Below, in pieces: positions 1 to 10,970 of a DNA stretch of 64,000 bases. Origin of the DNA: Hofstenia miamia. Lineage: Eukaryota > Xenacoelomorpha > Acoela > Hofsteniidae. A program made the position numbers and the translations under genes. The notes under the pieces were generated by a model that was not told the origin of the DNA, searched no databases, and worked only from the letters and a program-made list of their open reading frames with translations. The stretch covers positions 179,591 to 243,590 of the forward strand of contig CABFPE010000122.1 in assembly GCA_900660155.1 (NCBI GenBank), given 5' to 3'. Positions within the stretch are counted from its first letter, which is position 1. Each line of letters begins with the position of its first letter.

Positions 1-36
<36 letters not shown>
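1..36. repeat. (TA)n microsatellite at window start
   Basis: This is an uninterrupted TA dinucleotide run. The same run, followed by the same ATTATATTCTAT, is seen just left of the gap at 34675-34716 and just right of it at 35373-35402. It is therefore the left edge of the duplicated 8.2-kb unit and a likely place for assembly mis-joining. Confidence 0.95.
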
Positions 37-40
<4 letters not shown>

Positions 41-119
41 TCTATTTAAAAAATATTTGTTTTTGCAATATTTTTCAATACACTACGTTGACTTTTAGAA
101 TGTATTCGAAAAATGCATT

Positions 120-2695
120 AAGTAAACTTAAAATGGTTGATCTGATAGCAATTATCTTGTGTTTGCAAGAAAGAAAAACTTGTGAAGTTGAGCTGGTTTG
201 TAGTAACCACAATGCTTAATATATATTAAAATCAGTATATCCTTACAACCTGAAAAACTTAATGCCATTTCTGAAAATATTGACAATATTCAAGTTGTGC
301 AAAAAGATGATTTAAAATATGCACGTCAGACTTCCTTATCTGAACTATAATAAGTAGATTACAAGAAATACTTTAAAATTACTAATATACTTGAATGCAA
401 TATTCCAAACAAGTCTAACAGGCTTCATGATGACATGGAATTAACTAAAGAAATCATAAACTTTCCAAATGAAGATGCCAATGCAATAGTTAATATATGG
501 AAAGTCGGTAAGTACAAAGCTGAATATAAGCGACCAATAATGGTAAAATTAAGATCTGTTTGGGATCAAAGAAAAATTCTAGCAGTTGTACATAAACTTA
601 AAATTTTTCAAAATAAAATCTATATTTGTAAAGCTTTATCACCACAAGAAATTGAAATAGAAGGCACTTTACTCAAAAAACGCTGAGAGCTTGTCCATAA
701 TGAAAATTATAACAAAGAAGATCTTAGAATTCGAAGTCAAAAACTATTTTACAATGGTAAAGATGTTTATTCGAATTCAAGTTGACTCAGAAACGATATT
801 TATCTCAATTGTTTATTAATGAACACTTGTTCAATTTCTAATAAAGAAATACATATTAGTGAATATTTAATTGAAAAAATATTGATCTATATTTTCTTAC
901 GGAAACTTGGGTTTCTGATAATTATTTGTTTTCGGGCTACCTATTGGGTGGCCAAAATTTTAAGTGGTACTGTGTTCCTAGATTATCTAGAAGAGGTGGA
1001 GGATTAGCATTAGTATATCGACAATCAATTGATATTAAATTAGTTAATGTTGGTAATAACTTCTTAACATTTGAACATGCAGAATTCAATTTTTGTGATA
1101 ATCACAATCATTATTTTTTCAATTCGCCTACGATCCAAAATGTGTTAATAAATGCTTCCGGCTAATCAACCCTCAGTCCAAACTGCATAGACCGTTTTAC
1201 TTGGAAGACAACATGGCAAGCACAGATCTAGATGCTGCCAAACTATTTAACAAATTCTTTGCTTCTGTTTATCAAACTGAGGATGAATTTAAATATCACA
1301 TTTAATGATTTAAGTATTAACAACTTAGAAATATTATTGAAAGACATTGAAAAAGCTATAAATAAGCCAGTGGACTGGATAATATTCCCTCCACATTCAT
1401 TCATATGTATAAAAACGAAATGTTGCCTCACTTGCTTAACCTAGTTAGATATATCTTAATATCTGGAATTTATCCTAAAGTATGGAAAAAGGCTAAAATT
1501 ATCCCCATGTTCAAAAAAGAAAATAATCAGAACCTCTGTAACTATAGGCCAATTAGTATTTTATCAAAAACCTATATTACGACTTCATTAAAGCGTTTGA
1601 TAGAGTCTCCCATAGAATAGTACTAAATAAGCTGAAAAACTTTGGAATCAGTGGTAACCTACTAAAGCTGTTTCATTCCTACCTAACGAATAGAACCCAA
1701 TCGGTTTCCTTCAATGGATGTTTATCTAACAAAATAATTATCTCTAGTGGAATACCACAAGGTAGTTGCTTGGAGCCTCTAATCTTTCTCATCATGATGA
1801 ATGATCTTCTCTCAATAGGGCCTTATAGTAATGTTTATCTTTTTGTCGATTACTGAAAAATTCTTTCGAGTAATCCTAAGACAGTACAGCATGATGCAAG
1901 AATATTAAATAATTGGTGTCTTAATAACAAAATTTCCTTCAATAACAACAAAATGCGGTTAATTATTTTCGGCAAAATGGAAGCATTTGGAGATGCATTA
2001 CAATGTATACAATTGGATATGACTCAAAATACAACAGTAAGAGATTTTGGAATTTACATCTGTAGTAATGTTACTTGGCATAACCACATTTCAAACATCA
2101 TTAAACAAGCTTTGAAAACACTTTATAAAATGAAGAACCAATTACCATATCACATTTTACCAAGTACGAAAAAACTGTTGTACCTCCTTATTATAAATTC
2201 AAAATTCCTTTATGGATCATCTGTCTGGCCCTGCAATCTTAGAAGATTGGAAAGAGTCCAAAAATGTGTACTAAATGGATTGTTAGCGATCAGGATTATA
2301 TATCATGACTAAAAACTTTGAAATTTCTGCCAATTGCATTGCAACTGCAATTAAATGATATTAATTGACATTATCCAAGGAAAATATACTCTAAATATAA
2401 ACAAGTACCTACAAAGGAACAGTAAAAGAGATCGTAGATCAACAAAAAAGACTGTTTTCAATATTATAAAAATTAAGAAGACCAAAACAAAAAACGAATT
2501 TTTCAGAAGATCCTCAAAGCTTTTAATTTTGTTTGAAATGTAAGTATGCATGTGACATATTGCTACTGTAAAAAAGAACATTGTTAAGCTATTCTGGACA
2601 TTTTTTGAGACGGAATATGACATTCAAAGTTGTAAATACATTTAGTGACATCCAATTTACAGTTTAATAAAGTCTATTTTATTATTATTATTATT
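120..2695 (+). mobile_element. Non-LTR retrotransposon relic 'LINE-1' (ORF1, EN remnant, RT), copy 1
   Basis: This is a decayed LINE in plus orientation. Residues read in several frames give, in order: an ORF1-like protein with a charged N-terminal stretch and a basic RRM-like core (longest open piece 435-686, containing RPIMVKLRSVWDQRK); the start of an APE-type endonuclease (ETW near 905, RRGGGLALVYR near 990-1020); and then, after an internal deletion of most of the endonuclease, reverse transcriptase (NYRPISIL near 1545, IKAFDRVSHR near 1595, SGIPQGS near 1745). The RT active-site YADD box appears degraded. The C-terminal region extends past 2310. A 3' AATAAAG followed by (ATT)n at about 2666-2695 looks like the microsatellite tail of CR1-type LINEs. 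Several frameshifts and stops are present. It abuts or interrupts LINE-2. Clade assignment is tentative; the RT motifs themselves are clear. Confidence 0.75.
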
Positions 2696-5223
2696 ATATT
2701 GGTCTATTCTTCCCCATCTAGAGATTGGAGTCAATTTTTGATTGATTTTTTCGAATATATTGAAAAAAGTATTCTTCTAAATAGCAAAATCATTATTTTA
2801 GGAGATCATAACATAAATTTTCGTTGTGATGAAAAATCTATCCATGACTTTGTAAGAAAGATTATTATTTGAATTTGATTTATGTTATCATGTTCATTGT
2901 GCAACACATCATAAAGGTAACATATTGGATTAAATTATTACAAAGATAAATGAGCAAAATTATAATTGACAGAGACATAGAATTTTTACAAGATCATTTT
3001 GCTGTTCACTTTGATATATCAATAAAATCATTTACAAAAATCACTGAAGTATGTGAAATTCTATATCACAAAATAATGAATATGAACTCCTTGATCAAAG
3101 CAACAAATGAATATATCAGTAATTTAAATACATCAAATTTTACAGATGCCAATGAAAATTGGAATTATATTAATATTGAATGCACTAAAACTATGAATGA
3201 ATTTCTCCTATTAAAACTAAGTCTGTAAAGAAAGTCTCTGCTAGTCAAAGATGGTTTTATGTTGACTGCAAGATGTTACATGCTAAGCAACATAAAGCAG
3301 AAAAACTATTCTTGAGAAATAAATCAGATTTTAATAGAAAATTATATATCACTTTACACAATGGCTTTGTCAAGTTAATTAAGAAAAAGAAAGAAGAATA
3401 TTATTGTTGAAAGTTTGAATGTATTAAAAATCATTCTAAATTACTATATCAGCTTATTGAAAAGTTGAATTTTAATCCAGAAACAAGTACAATGATAACA
3501 GCTCAAGAATATTTTCATTATTTCAAAAATAAAGTTAAAGCATATTCTTCAAAGTTTGAGAACAATTTTACATGTGATTATTATAGTCCTTCTTTGTATT
3601 CATCTAATGCAACATTTTTAGAATTTCTTCTAATTTAAGTTGAATCAACTATTAGCATATTAATGTCATTAAATGATGCATCATGTGAGTTTGATACTAT
3701 TTCATTAAAATAGATAAAGCAAAATATTGATGCTTTTGATATTATTGTTTCCAGTTAACAAATGTCAAAAACTTATCATTCCAATCTGGAATATTTGCTG
3801 AAATTGTGAAGATTAGAGTAATCAAACCTATAATTAAGAAAAATTGTTCAGATGTTAATAATGTTAAAAGTTACAGACCAATACATAATTTGTTGTGGAT
3901 GTCAAAACTTTTAGAAAAAGCCTGTTGCATGCAATTAGTTGATTTTCTAGAAAAGTATGATGTTATATACAGTTTCTCAATCTGGATACAGAAAAGATCA
4001 TTCAACAAAAACATTACTTGTAAAATTAATATATGATATAATTTATGCAAACACTTCAAATGAATGCATCATGCTAGTACTTTTAGATCAAAGTGCAGCA
4101 TTTAATTTAGTAATTCCATCAATACTAATTAAATTTTAGAAAATTGTGGAATAAAGCATACTGTGCTCAATTAGATACAATCATATTTGACAGAAAGAAT
4201 GCCATGCATTTCATTTAATAAAAAACAATCTAAATTGTTTGAAAATATATGTGGGTGCCTCAAGGCTCTATTCTAGGCCCTATTTTGTTTATAATTGATA
4301 ACTCTTTTATAGCAAATATCTCACATCTCATTCAATTAATCATCATATGTATCCTGATGATACACAATTATTTGTAAAGCAAATTCCAAAAATATGGAAA
4401 TTACCCTGCAATCCTGTTTATAGATAATATGCAATTTAGAAAAACTACTATTTTCTGCACATCAAATTTTAAATACTTATAAATCAAATATCTTAAGACT
4501 TTTCAATAATCAAATTTTTAATGAATATTCAAAAATGTTCATAATCTTGGCTTAGCATTTGATAGGAATTTAACAATGAAAGGTCATGTATCTCAGTTAG
4601 TTAAAAATTCATAATCTGTCTCTTATACACACTTACAAAATTAGAAATTGTCTGCCAACAAATGCTCAATCAGAACTTGTCTGAACATAAATTCTTTCTA
4701 AACTAGACTACAGTAATGCCTGCTTTCTTGGTATAGACAATATTCTAATACAGAAACTTCAAAGAATTCAAAATAACTGTGTATGATTTGTTTTTGATTT
4801 GAAAAGGTTGGAACATATCAGTCCTGTAATCATTCAACTTCATTGGTTAAAGATATCATATCACACAAATTATAAAGTTTGCAAAATAATCTTTAAATCA
4901 GTTCATAACAATGCACTTACATGTTTAAATAATTTATTTGTTTTTTAAAATTCAACAAAGAAAACATCTAGATAATATTTGATAAAATTTAGAAATCATA
5001 AATATATCAAATCAAAAGTATTGATTTCAATTACTGGTGCCTACATTTTTAGCAATCTTACTGCAAATACTAGAACTGCAAAAACTTTATCAAGTTGTAA
5101 GGAATTGCTGAAAACAGAACTCTTTGAACTACAATTAGCTGCACTCAATATTTAAACAAATATTTTGTTATTGTATAGTGAACTGGAATTTGCTTTACAA
5201 ATATGTGTGCAGTATAAGAAATA

Positions 5224-5259
<36 letters not shown>

Positions 5260-5260
5260 G
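2696..5260 (+). mobile_element. CR1/L2-like LINE relic 'LINE-2', copy 1
   Basis: This is a heavily decayed LINE in plus orientation starting directly after the (ATT)n tail of LINE-1. An endonuclease fragment lies at about 2700-2870 (WSQFLIDFF, then ILGDHNINF, the GDxN box). The linker spans 2940-3740. RT pieces follow: SYRPI near 3870, QSGYRKDHSTKTLL near 3980, LLDQSAAFN near 4080, a GAPQGSILGP-like stretch near 4255, and YPDDTQLF near 4350 (the YADD box with A replaced by P). The end carries a typical CR1/L2 C-terminus (NTRTAKTLSSCKELLKTELF) and an (ATT)n tail at 5226-5259. DQSAAFN and DDTQLF favour the CR1/L2 group. By eye I see no CpG from 2824 to 5442, so this is an old, probably once-methylated copy. 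Bases 4616-4632 are foreign (see the adapter entry). Confidence 0.75.
4616..4631. other. Sequencing adapter remnant (Tn5/Nextera mosaic end)
   Basis: CTGTCTCTTATACACA equals the first 16 of 19 bases of the reverse-complement Tn5 mosaic end used in Nextera libraries. In the second copy of this unit the corresponding 15 bases (39973-39987) are ordinary LINE sequence (TATTTTGGAAAATAT), and the flanks are the same on both sides. The 17-for-15 replacement accounts for the shift of the copy-to-copy offset from 35357 to 35355. This is laboratory contamination built into the assembly, not biology. Confidence 0.93.
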
Positions 5261-5311
5261 AGTGCCACTGAATACCAGTAAATTTCAATGCCTCTGGTAT
5301 TCAGTGGCACT
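5261..5311. repeat. Perfect 18-bp hairpin at the left end of the Crypton-like element
   Basis: Bases 5261-5278 (AGTGCCACTGAATACCAG) are the exact reverse complement of 5294-5311, with a 15-base loop. A further direct copy of the right arm, GTATTCAGTGGTGCT, follows at 5318-5332. The same sequence closes the element at 7905-7919. It could be a recombinase-binding or crossover site. Its twin is at 40616-40666. Confidence 0.9.
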
Positions 5312-5477
5312 GGGGGTGTATTCAGTGGTGCTGAGCAATTGTTAGGCCTGTATCCAATCAAATTGGCTGAAAATTTGTAGCCCTATAGATTATTATATTT
5401 GCCAAAAGTCACATAAATTTCAGCATGGTGGCACTGTTCAGACGTGAGAAAGATGGCTTCAAAGTTTTTGAAATTTA

Positions 5478-5605
5478 ACTATTATAGTGGTGCTGAATAT
5501 AACTTTGTGGACATTAATAGCACTACTGAATACAAAATCAGAACTATTATAGCGCTGCTTAATACAACATTGTACTATTATAGTGCCATTTAATACACAA
5601 CATTT
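5478..5605 (+). repeat. Array of four degenerate ~32-bp repeats
   Basis: Units begin at 5478, 5511, 5543 and 5574, a spacing of 33, 32 and 31 bases. Each reads roughly ACTATTATAGYGNYNCTGAATACA. Inverted copies occur near the right end, at 7853-7870 and 7874-7893, with a partial one at about 7814-7830. Such sub-terminal arrays usually bind a transposase or recombinase; that role is inferred here. The twin array is at 40833-40960. Confidence 0.75.
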
Positions 5606-5759
5606 TACTTTGGTAATTATGTTGATGGGGATCATATCAGCATGCTAACTAATCATGTAACAAGTGTTAAAACATTTCACCTTCTAGCTAAATATATAAT
5701 ATTGTAGTTATTTCTAATGCATTTTTGCAAAAGGTCTAAGTCCTGCTTACTGTTTCAGA

Positions 5760-7685
5760 ATGAATTCAGAAGGTCCTACAACAAATGATGATGATCTTAG
5801 AGATGCGCTAAAGGTAAGTGAGGTTTTCTAGTTAAATTTAATTTAATAATACATCTAGCAAATTGATCTTTCACAACATCAATCATCTGAAAATGACAGT
5901 CAATCAGCAGATGAAGAGGTTTAAATTTCTTAATTATTTTAGCTTAGTTTAATTTAGGAGAATACAAATTTGGCAAATAAATATGTTCAACCTTCTGTAC
6001 AGAAGTGTATTTTATGCAATGTTGACAAGAAAAAATTGTGTGATCACTTTATGAAGTATCATAAATGCAGTAAATGTGAAAAGACATATTTATTATCATA
6101 CCAGGGCACACAAAAAAACTTGCAAATGTACTACATGCTTAGTTTGAGTAGTCAACAAAGCTGAGCATTTGGCTAATTATAATCAGGAAAGCTGTGTTAT
6201 GAAATGCATAAGAGATCTTAGTAAGATTTTTAAAAAATTTAAGTCAAACATTTAATATTTTTACTTGCTCTAAACATGCTATTGAAAAATTCACAAATAA
6301 TCTTAAAAATATGGCATCTTTAAGTGAAGATGATGATGCTACTCTAAAACAGTTATTAAGTGGGTACAAGATCAAATTTCTTGAACAAATTTTGGGTTTT
6401 TCAAATAAACTTCAGGAAGTGGATGACTTTTTGCCAAGGTTAAATATTCTTAAGGATAATAGACAATATACTCCTACAACTTTGCTCACATTGCTCAACT
6501 TTTTGGGTTCATTCTTGAAGTATTGCAAAACTTTTAAGGTACTAGAATTTGATTTCAATTTATGGCAAGCCTCCTTAGAGTAAGTAAGGAAGGTGTTTAA
6601 TAAACAAAAAAAGAAACATAAGAGAATCTCAAAAAATGATTTATTCTCAGTATTGCTCAACTGCAATGTGTTTTAAAAGAAATAATCTCAATTTTAGAAG
6701 AAAATGAAGAATGTTTTCAAGTGCTTAAAGCACTTAACTTTTTTGTATTGCAACTACGTCTGAACATCTGCTCAGGTCCACTTTTGAGCTTGACAACAGA
6801 TCAGTTTGATTGCATTGAAACTATCTCTGATGTAATTGACATTAATAACCATAAAACAGGGGCGTTATATACTGTATGAGTGTGTTTTAAGACTGATCAA
6901 ATAACATGGATCAAGAATTTAATAGTGAAATTTCAAATGGAATTTAATGTCAAACCACTGTATATTTTTGCAAGCAAAACAAAATTGTAAAGAAACTGCA
7001 ATTTTGAGTTTTGTTAATTATACTATTTGGAAATAACTTCCACAGTACCAACAGTATAATTTCAATGGAAATTCCAAAAGAAAATCATGGGAAACCCATC
7101 TAAAAAATAAAATTAGTGGCGATTTGAAGGTTGCCCACTTTGCCTAAATGGGGCACAGTGAAGTTACTGCTGACAAAGAGTACATTTGTCCACCTGAGAA
7201 AAAAAACTTTCATAAGCTTGTGCTATGCTATAAAGAGCAATTATTAAATGCAACATCCACTAGTAATGAACAAAATTTTGGAGAATTACCCACACAAAGT
7301 AATGTCCATGATGAAAATGATTCTGGCATGGACATAGAAATGAATTTGAGATGATTGGGGAATTTTTGAAACCTAAATTCATTGCTAGGAACAAGCAAGC
7401 AAAACAAATGAATAATGTCAGCTCAAGTTCCATTAGTGATGAAGATTATATGCCTACTCCAAAGAGACTAAACAAAAATATTACTCCTAAATCAATTAAA
7501 ATTTTTGTCCAGGCTTTAACAGTTTTTTGTTCTTCATCCTATACTTTAAGTGAATCTGAAAAAAGGGCTTTTTACTGTTTAAAAATGTCAATAAAACTAT
7601 ACCACAAAAAGATATATGGCAAATTCTTCTTCAAAATGGCTATGAAGCAGATAGTGATTTTGTTAATAGAATATATACCAAAATA
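5760..7685 (+). pseudogene. Tyrosine-recombinase (Crypton-like) gene, spliced, decayed
   Basis: The ATG at 5760 opens exon 1 (5760-5813, ending AAG before GTAAGT). Exon 2 is 5859-5918 and exon 3 starts at 5958; all joins keep phase 0. Exon 3 starts with a Cys/His cluster (CILC at about residue 54, then HFMKYH), like the zinc finger of animal Crypton-type proteins. A helical core-binding region follows (VDDFLPRLNILKDNRQYTP near 6420-6480), then catalytic-type motifs: LRLNICSGPLLSLT near 6765 (candidate Arg box), NNHKTG near 6850 (Lys strand) and MGHSEVTADKEY near 7150 (His and Tyr box). The tail at 7351-7685 is Ser/Asp and Lys-rich and ends in a helical segment. Stops and frame changes occur after about 6120, near 6580, near 6880-7000 and at 7354, so the gene is dead as written. 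A tyrosine recombinase is my best reading; database support is untested. Confidence 0.5.
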
Positions 7686-8214
7686 AGCTCCATTATGCAC
7701 TATTTGAGATAACTTTTTGTTCACATTTTTTATTCCATCTAATCAAAGTCATTGCTTATTAAATTTACTGTTTTTTCAAGAATTTCTTAAAAATGTTTGC
7801 TAAAAATAATTTTGTATTCAACAGCACTATTTTTTTTTACAAAAAATATTTAGAGGCACTATAATAGTTCATGTATTATTCAGGGGCACTATGAAAAGTC
7901 CAAGGTATTCAGTGGTGCTATAAATCTACAGCAGTAAATCTACAATAGTTTACATTTTAAATCAAATATTATCTTACATTAATCATTAATTTTTATGCTA
8001 TAGCTTGAAATTCATAACATACAAAAAATGCACAATGTGTATTTTTCCTGGGTTATTACCATCCAACAATGAAGCTATGATGAATATAATCAATGTTCTT
8101 TGAATTGTAGATGAAATTCATTATATAAGCAAGAAAAGAAGATCATATTTAAAACATTATCACTTTATTACTGAATTTTGTATATTCTTTAAGAATGTAT
8201 AGTGAATATAATAA

Positions 8215-8218
<4 letters not shown>

Positions 8219-8257
<39 letters not shown>
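8219..8257. repeat. (TA)n microsatellite, right edge of duplicated unit copy 1
   Basis: A TA run begins immediately after AATAACACT. In copy 2 the same AATAACACT (43564-43572) is followed instead by GTATAAACAGC and then a shorter TA run. Copy identity ends here. Confidence 0.95.
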
Positions 8258-8259
<2 letters not shown>

Positions 8260-10389
8260 CAAAAGGATAAATATAAATTTGCCCATAATAAAATTTAGCT
8301 AATTCTGAATAAAACAGTAAGTATCGAACTTTTAATATAGAAACCCTGCATTTCGAAATTTGCGCATAAATCAGACACCATTTTAACTCTCGTAAATATT
8401 TTAATAATATGATTTCTCATTATGCAAAATGCATGCAAATGATTAATAAATTATCTTTGCATGAAGTTGCTGATAAATGTATTGTATGTACACTTAAAAT
8501 TATAGATAGAGTAGCTAGCGAATTGTGTGAATGCTTATTCTGTAGCTTTCAGCACAAAAAGCTCACAAAAGATGGATGAATGTTAGTTTGGTGCAATTTT
8601 TGTATACTGACTACAAATGAACACTGATTAAGTTCACACTAAAAGCAGATAACGCATGCAAGCCAATTTCGTGGGTCTCGGTATACTGTTACAGTTATCA
8701 AAAGCAATATGTTCAATAAAACCTAAAATAGTTTCCTTAAATTAGTATTGATAACAGTGATTTCTTATATTCTGCATATATTAAATTAAAAAGTGATATT
8801 TAATAGAAAGTAAAAAACACGTTGGAAACGTAAATTTTATTAAAATAACATAAATCCATGAAAAACGTTCCCAACCAAGTTTAATTTTTTATAATAAATA
8901 TACACAAATAGTCAAATATCATGATTAGTAGAACATATTCTTAAAAAAAATTGTGCTTAGCATAAGTGCTAAAATCAACACATTCCAAATATCCATTGCG
9001 ATATTTAAAGTATCAAAAATATCAACATGCTACATGCATGAACATGTGTAAGCAGCATGATATGATGAATCTCTACTCACCAATCACCAATCAGATGATA
9101 TCAAGATTGATGATTATCATGACACTAAATCATGACAACATAACCAAAAAAATATTTAACTGTAATTTGCTCTTGGGCACGGAGTGATAAAATAACTGTG
9201 TTTTAATATTTTGCAAGCGCTACAGTATACTGAGATCCACATATAAACAACCTACAAACCTCGGGTTTTGAAACCGGTTTATTTGCCGGAGCTTTTTTCT
9301 AAAATACCATTTTCAATAAGATAAATGAAAGAAAATAAAAGATGTTTTAAATATAAAAAATCTCTAACCTTCGGGGAGTCGTGGTACACAGGAGTGGAAT
9401 AATTCACAACTGGTTGATAAGATGGCTAAATGCATTCAGTTGCAACAAAATATACTATACATTACAAAGAATTTGGTGAGGCAAGCGCATGGACGACTCA
9501 AAATAAAGATGAATAGCAAACAGTAAGCGTAAATTAGACATAAAATGATGGAAAGAGATCACAGTATATATTCTGAGATAAATAAATCCTAGCGTACAAT
9601 TTTTGTAGTTTTTCATAAATCATTGATTTTTGATGCTTCGCCATTCATAAGAAAGAATATCCAAAAACAGAGGTTTTTTAAAACTTTTGGAGAAACGCTC
9701 CCTTTGGCAATTTGATAAAGACAAACTAGAAAGTAAATCGCAATTATGGCTATATATGGTCAATTAAATAAAATTGATAAAAACAAAACATTAAATTCCA
9801 GGTTACAATAGTCTACAGTCATTTAAAATTAATAAATCGATTTCAGTAAATAACTATTATATCTTACAAAATGTAAATCTTCAATAGAAACAACAGTTTC
9901 TAATGTGTAGCACACTAGTCTAGAGAGTGACTCATAATTGTGTATGCTCTTAATGCCGAAATATCGGACATAAAATAATGTTTTATGTGAGTAAAAGTCC
10001 ATACGAAAAAATGTCAGTACCATATAAAGCAAGTGTCTTTTACCACAACCACCTTTTTTCTGCAGAACCCCAGGTACGAATAAAGCAAAATGTACTATCA
10101 AATTATAGTGATTGGCTTTCTAGGTTCGGTTTTCAGTATTGGAAAGAAAGACGATGTGCATTGCAATTCAAAAGTAAAAAAAGTGATTCATTAAAAAAAT
10201 ATATACATTTATGTCTAAATCCTGTTGAGAAGTATACTATGATTGACGAAGTGCAACTTGAACATTTCTCTCCTTTGTTGACTACGTGGTGCGCTCAATT
10301 CACAAACTATGCCTTCGTTTCATGTCAATATTTTTACCCTGTAAAGCTGTAAGGAGCCTCTAGACATTTTTAACAGTGTTTGTGTACGG
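8258..10389. other. Intergenic stretch with no recognised gene
   Basis: This is AT-rich sequence with only short unsupported open frames. The longest, 9978-10352 plus (124 codons, starting MFYVSKSPYEKM), has no motif I recognise and no visible splice or repeat context. It lies just upstream of a mariner relic but does not resemble a mariner N-terminus. Any downstream exons of the DZIP1-like gene (minus strand) could lie here, but I cannot identify them. Confidence 0.5.
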
Positions 10390-10900
10390 GTTTTGGATAA
10401 TATCATAGTTCATGATGAAAAACGAGAATCTTTAGAGTGGGAATTTCTCGACAAGTGGAGTATCAAGATGCTGGGTTCTGTTAATACCTGAAAGTATGTG
10501 ATGTTTTCAAGTTTTGGAATGCTAAAGGTATCATCCTAACCGATTTTGCTGAAATTTTGAGGCAGGATAGACAACAGTCCGAATTATTCAAATCTTGGAA
10601 AAAGGACATGAAGATTTTGATGAAAGAGCAGTGTGCAAAATCTATTATTTGCAAGACAACAACTGCCTTTTCATATCAAAAATCAAGAAATATAGACTGG
10701 ATATGTTGATATACCCTCCTTACTCCAAATCTAGTTGCTTCCAATTTCTACTTCTTCAATGTCTTGAAAAAGAATTCACGAAGCAAGCAGGACTGAAACA
10801 AAAAATCATCTTCGTGATTAATAGATGATTTTTTAAGGAAAAACCTTAGAAAAAATCCTTCTAGAGTTTATGGGCGTGGAAGGAGATATCATTAAGAAAT
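10390..10900 (+). mobile_element. Mariner-like transposase relic
   Basis: Fragments in shifting frames match the middle and C-terminal part of mariner-type transposases: DEKRESLEWEF (near 10415-10450), FWNAKGIILTDF (near 10515-10555), the second-Asp box region YLQDNNCLFISK (near 10645-10685), and YPPYSKSSCF followed by FLLLQCLEKEF (near 10710-10780; the family has YPPYSPDL...F..L...L....F). No intact frame, inverted repeats or TA duplication were found, so this is an old fragment. The family call is by motif order only. Confidence 0.6.
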
Positions 10901-10930
10901 ATATTATTTAATTTGCAAAAACTAGTACGC

Positions 10931-10970
10931 TTACTACATGTATTTTGATGTTACTACATGTATTTTGATG
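10931..10970 (+). repeat. Tandem duplication of a 20-bp unit
   Basis: TTACTACATGTATTTTGATG occurs twice in direct succession (10931-10950 and 10951-10970). No function is suggested. Confidence 0.95.

Larger units (their letters stand above)
5261..7920 (+). mobile_element. Crypton-like tyrosine-recombinase DNA element with TIRs, copy 1
   Basis: The left end AGTGCCACTGAATACC (5261-5276) and the right end read on the minus strand, AGCACCACTGAATACC (7904-7919), match at 14 of 16 bases. Both sub-termini hold further copies of a CTATTATAGTG/CTGAATAC motif, in opposite orientation at the two ends. Between them lies a spliced but broken gene (5760-7685) whose conceptual product has a Cys/His N-terminus, a recombinase core-binding region, a tyrosine-recombinase catalytic region and a C-terminal acidic/basic tail. 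Cryptons carry tyrosine recombinases but usually lack TIRs, so this architecture is odd. The element sits one base beyond the (ATT)n tail of LINE-2. No clear target duplication is visible. Family assignment rests on motif recognition only. The element is decayed, with several frame breaks in the coding part. Confidence 0.55.

Noticed and set aside
9978-10352. A 124-codon plus-strand frame as a possible gene
   Set aside because: There is no recognisable motif, splice context or repeat relation. In AT-rich sequence it may be chance, and it does not match a mariner N-terminus. It is noted as intergenic only.
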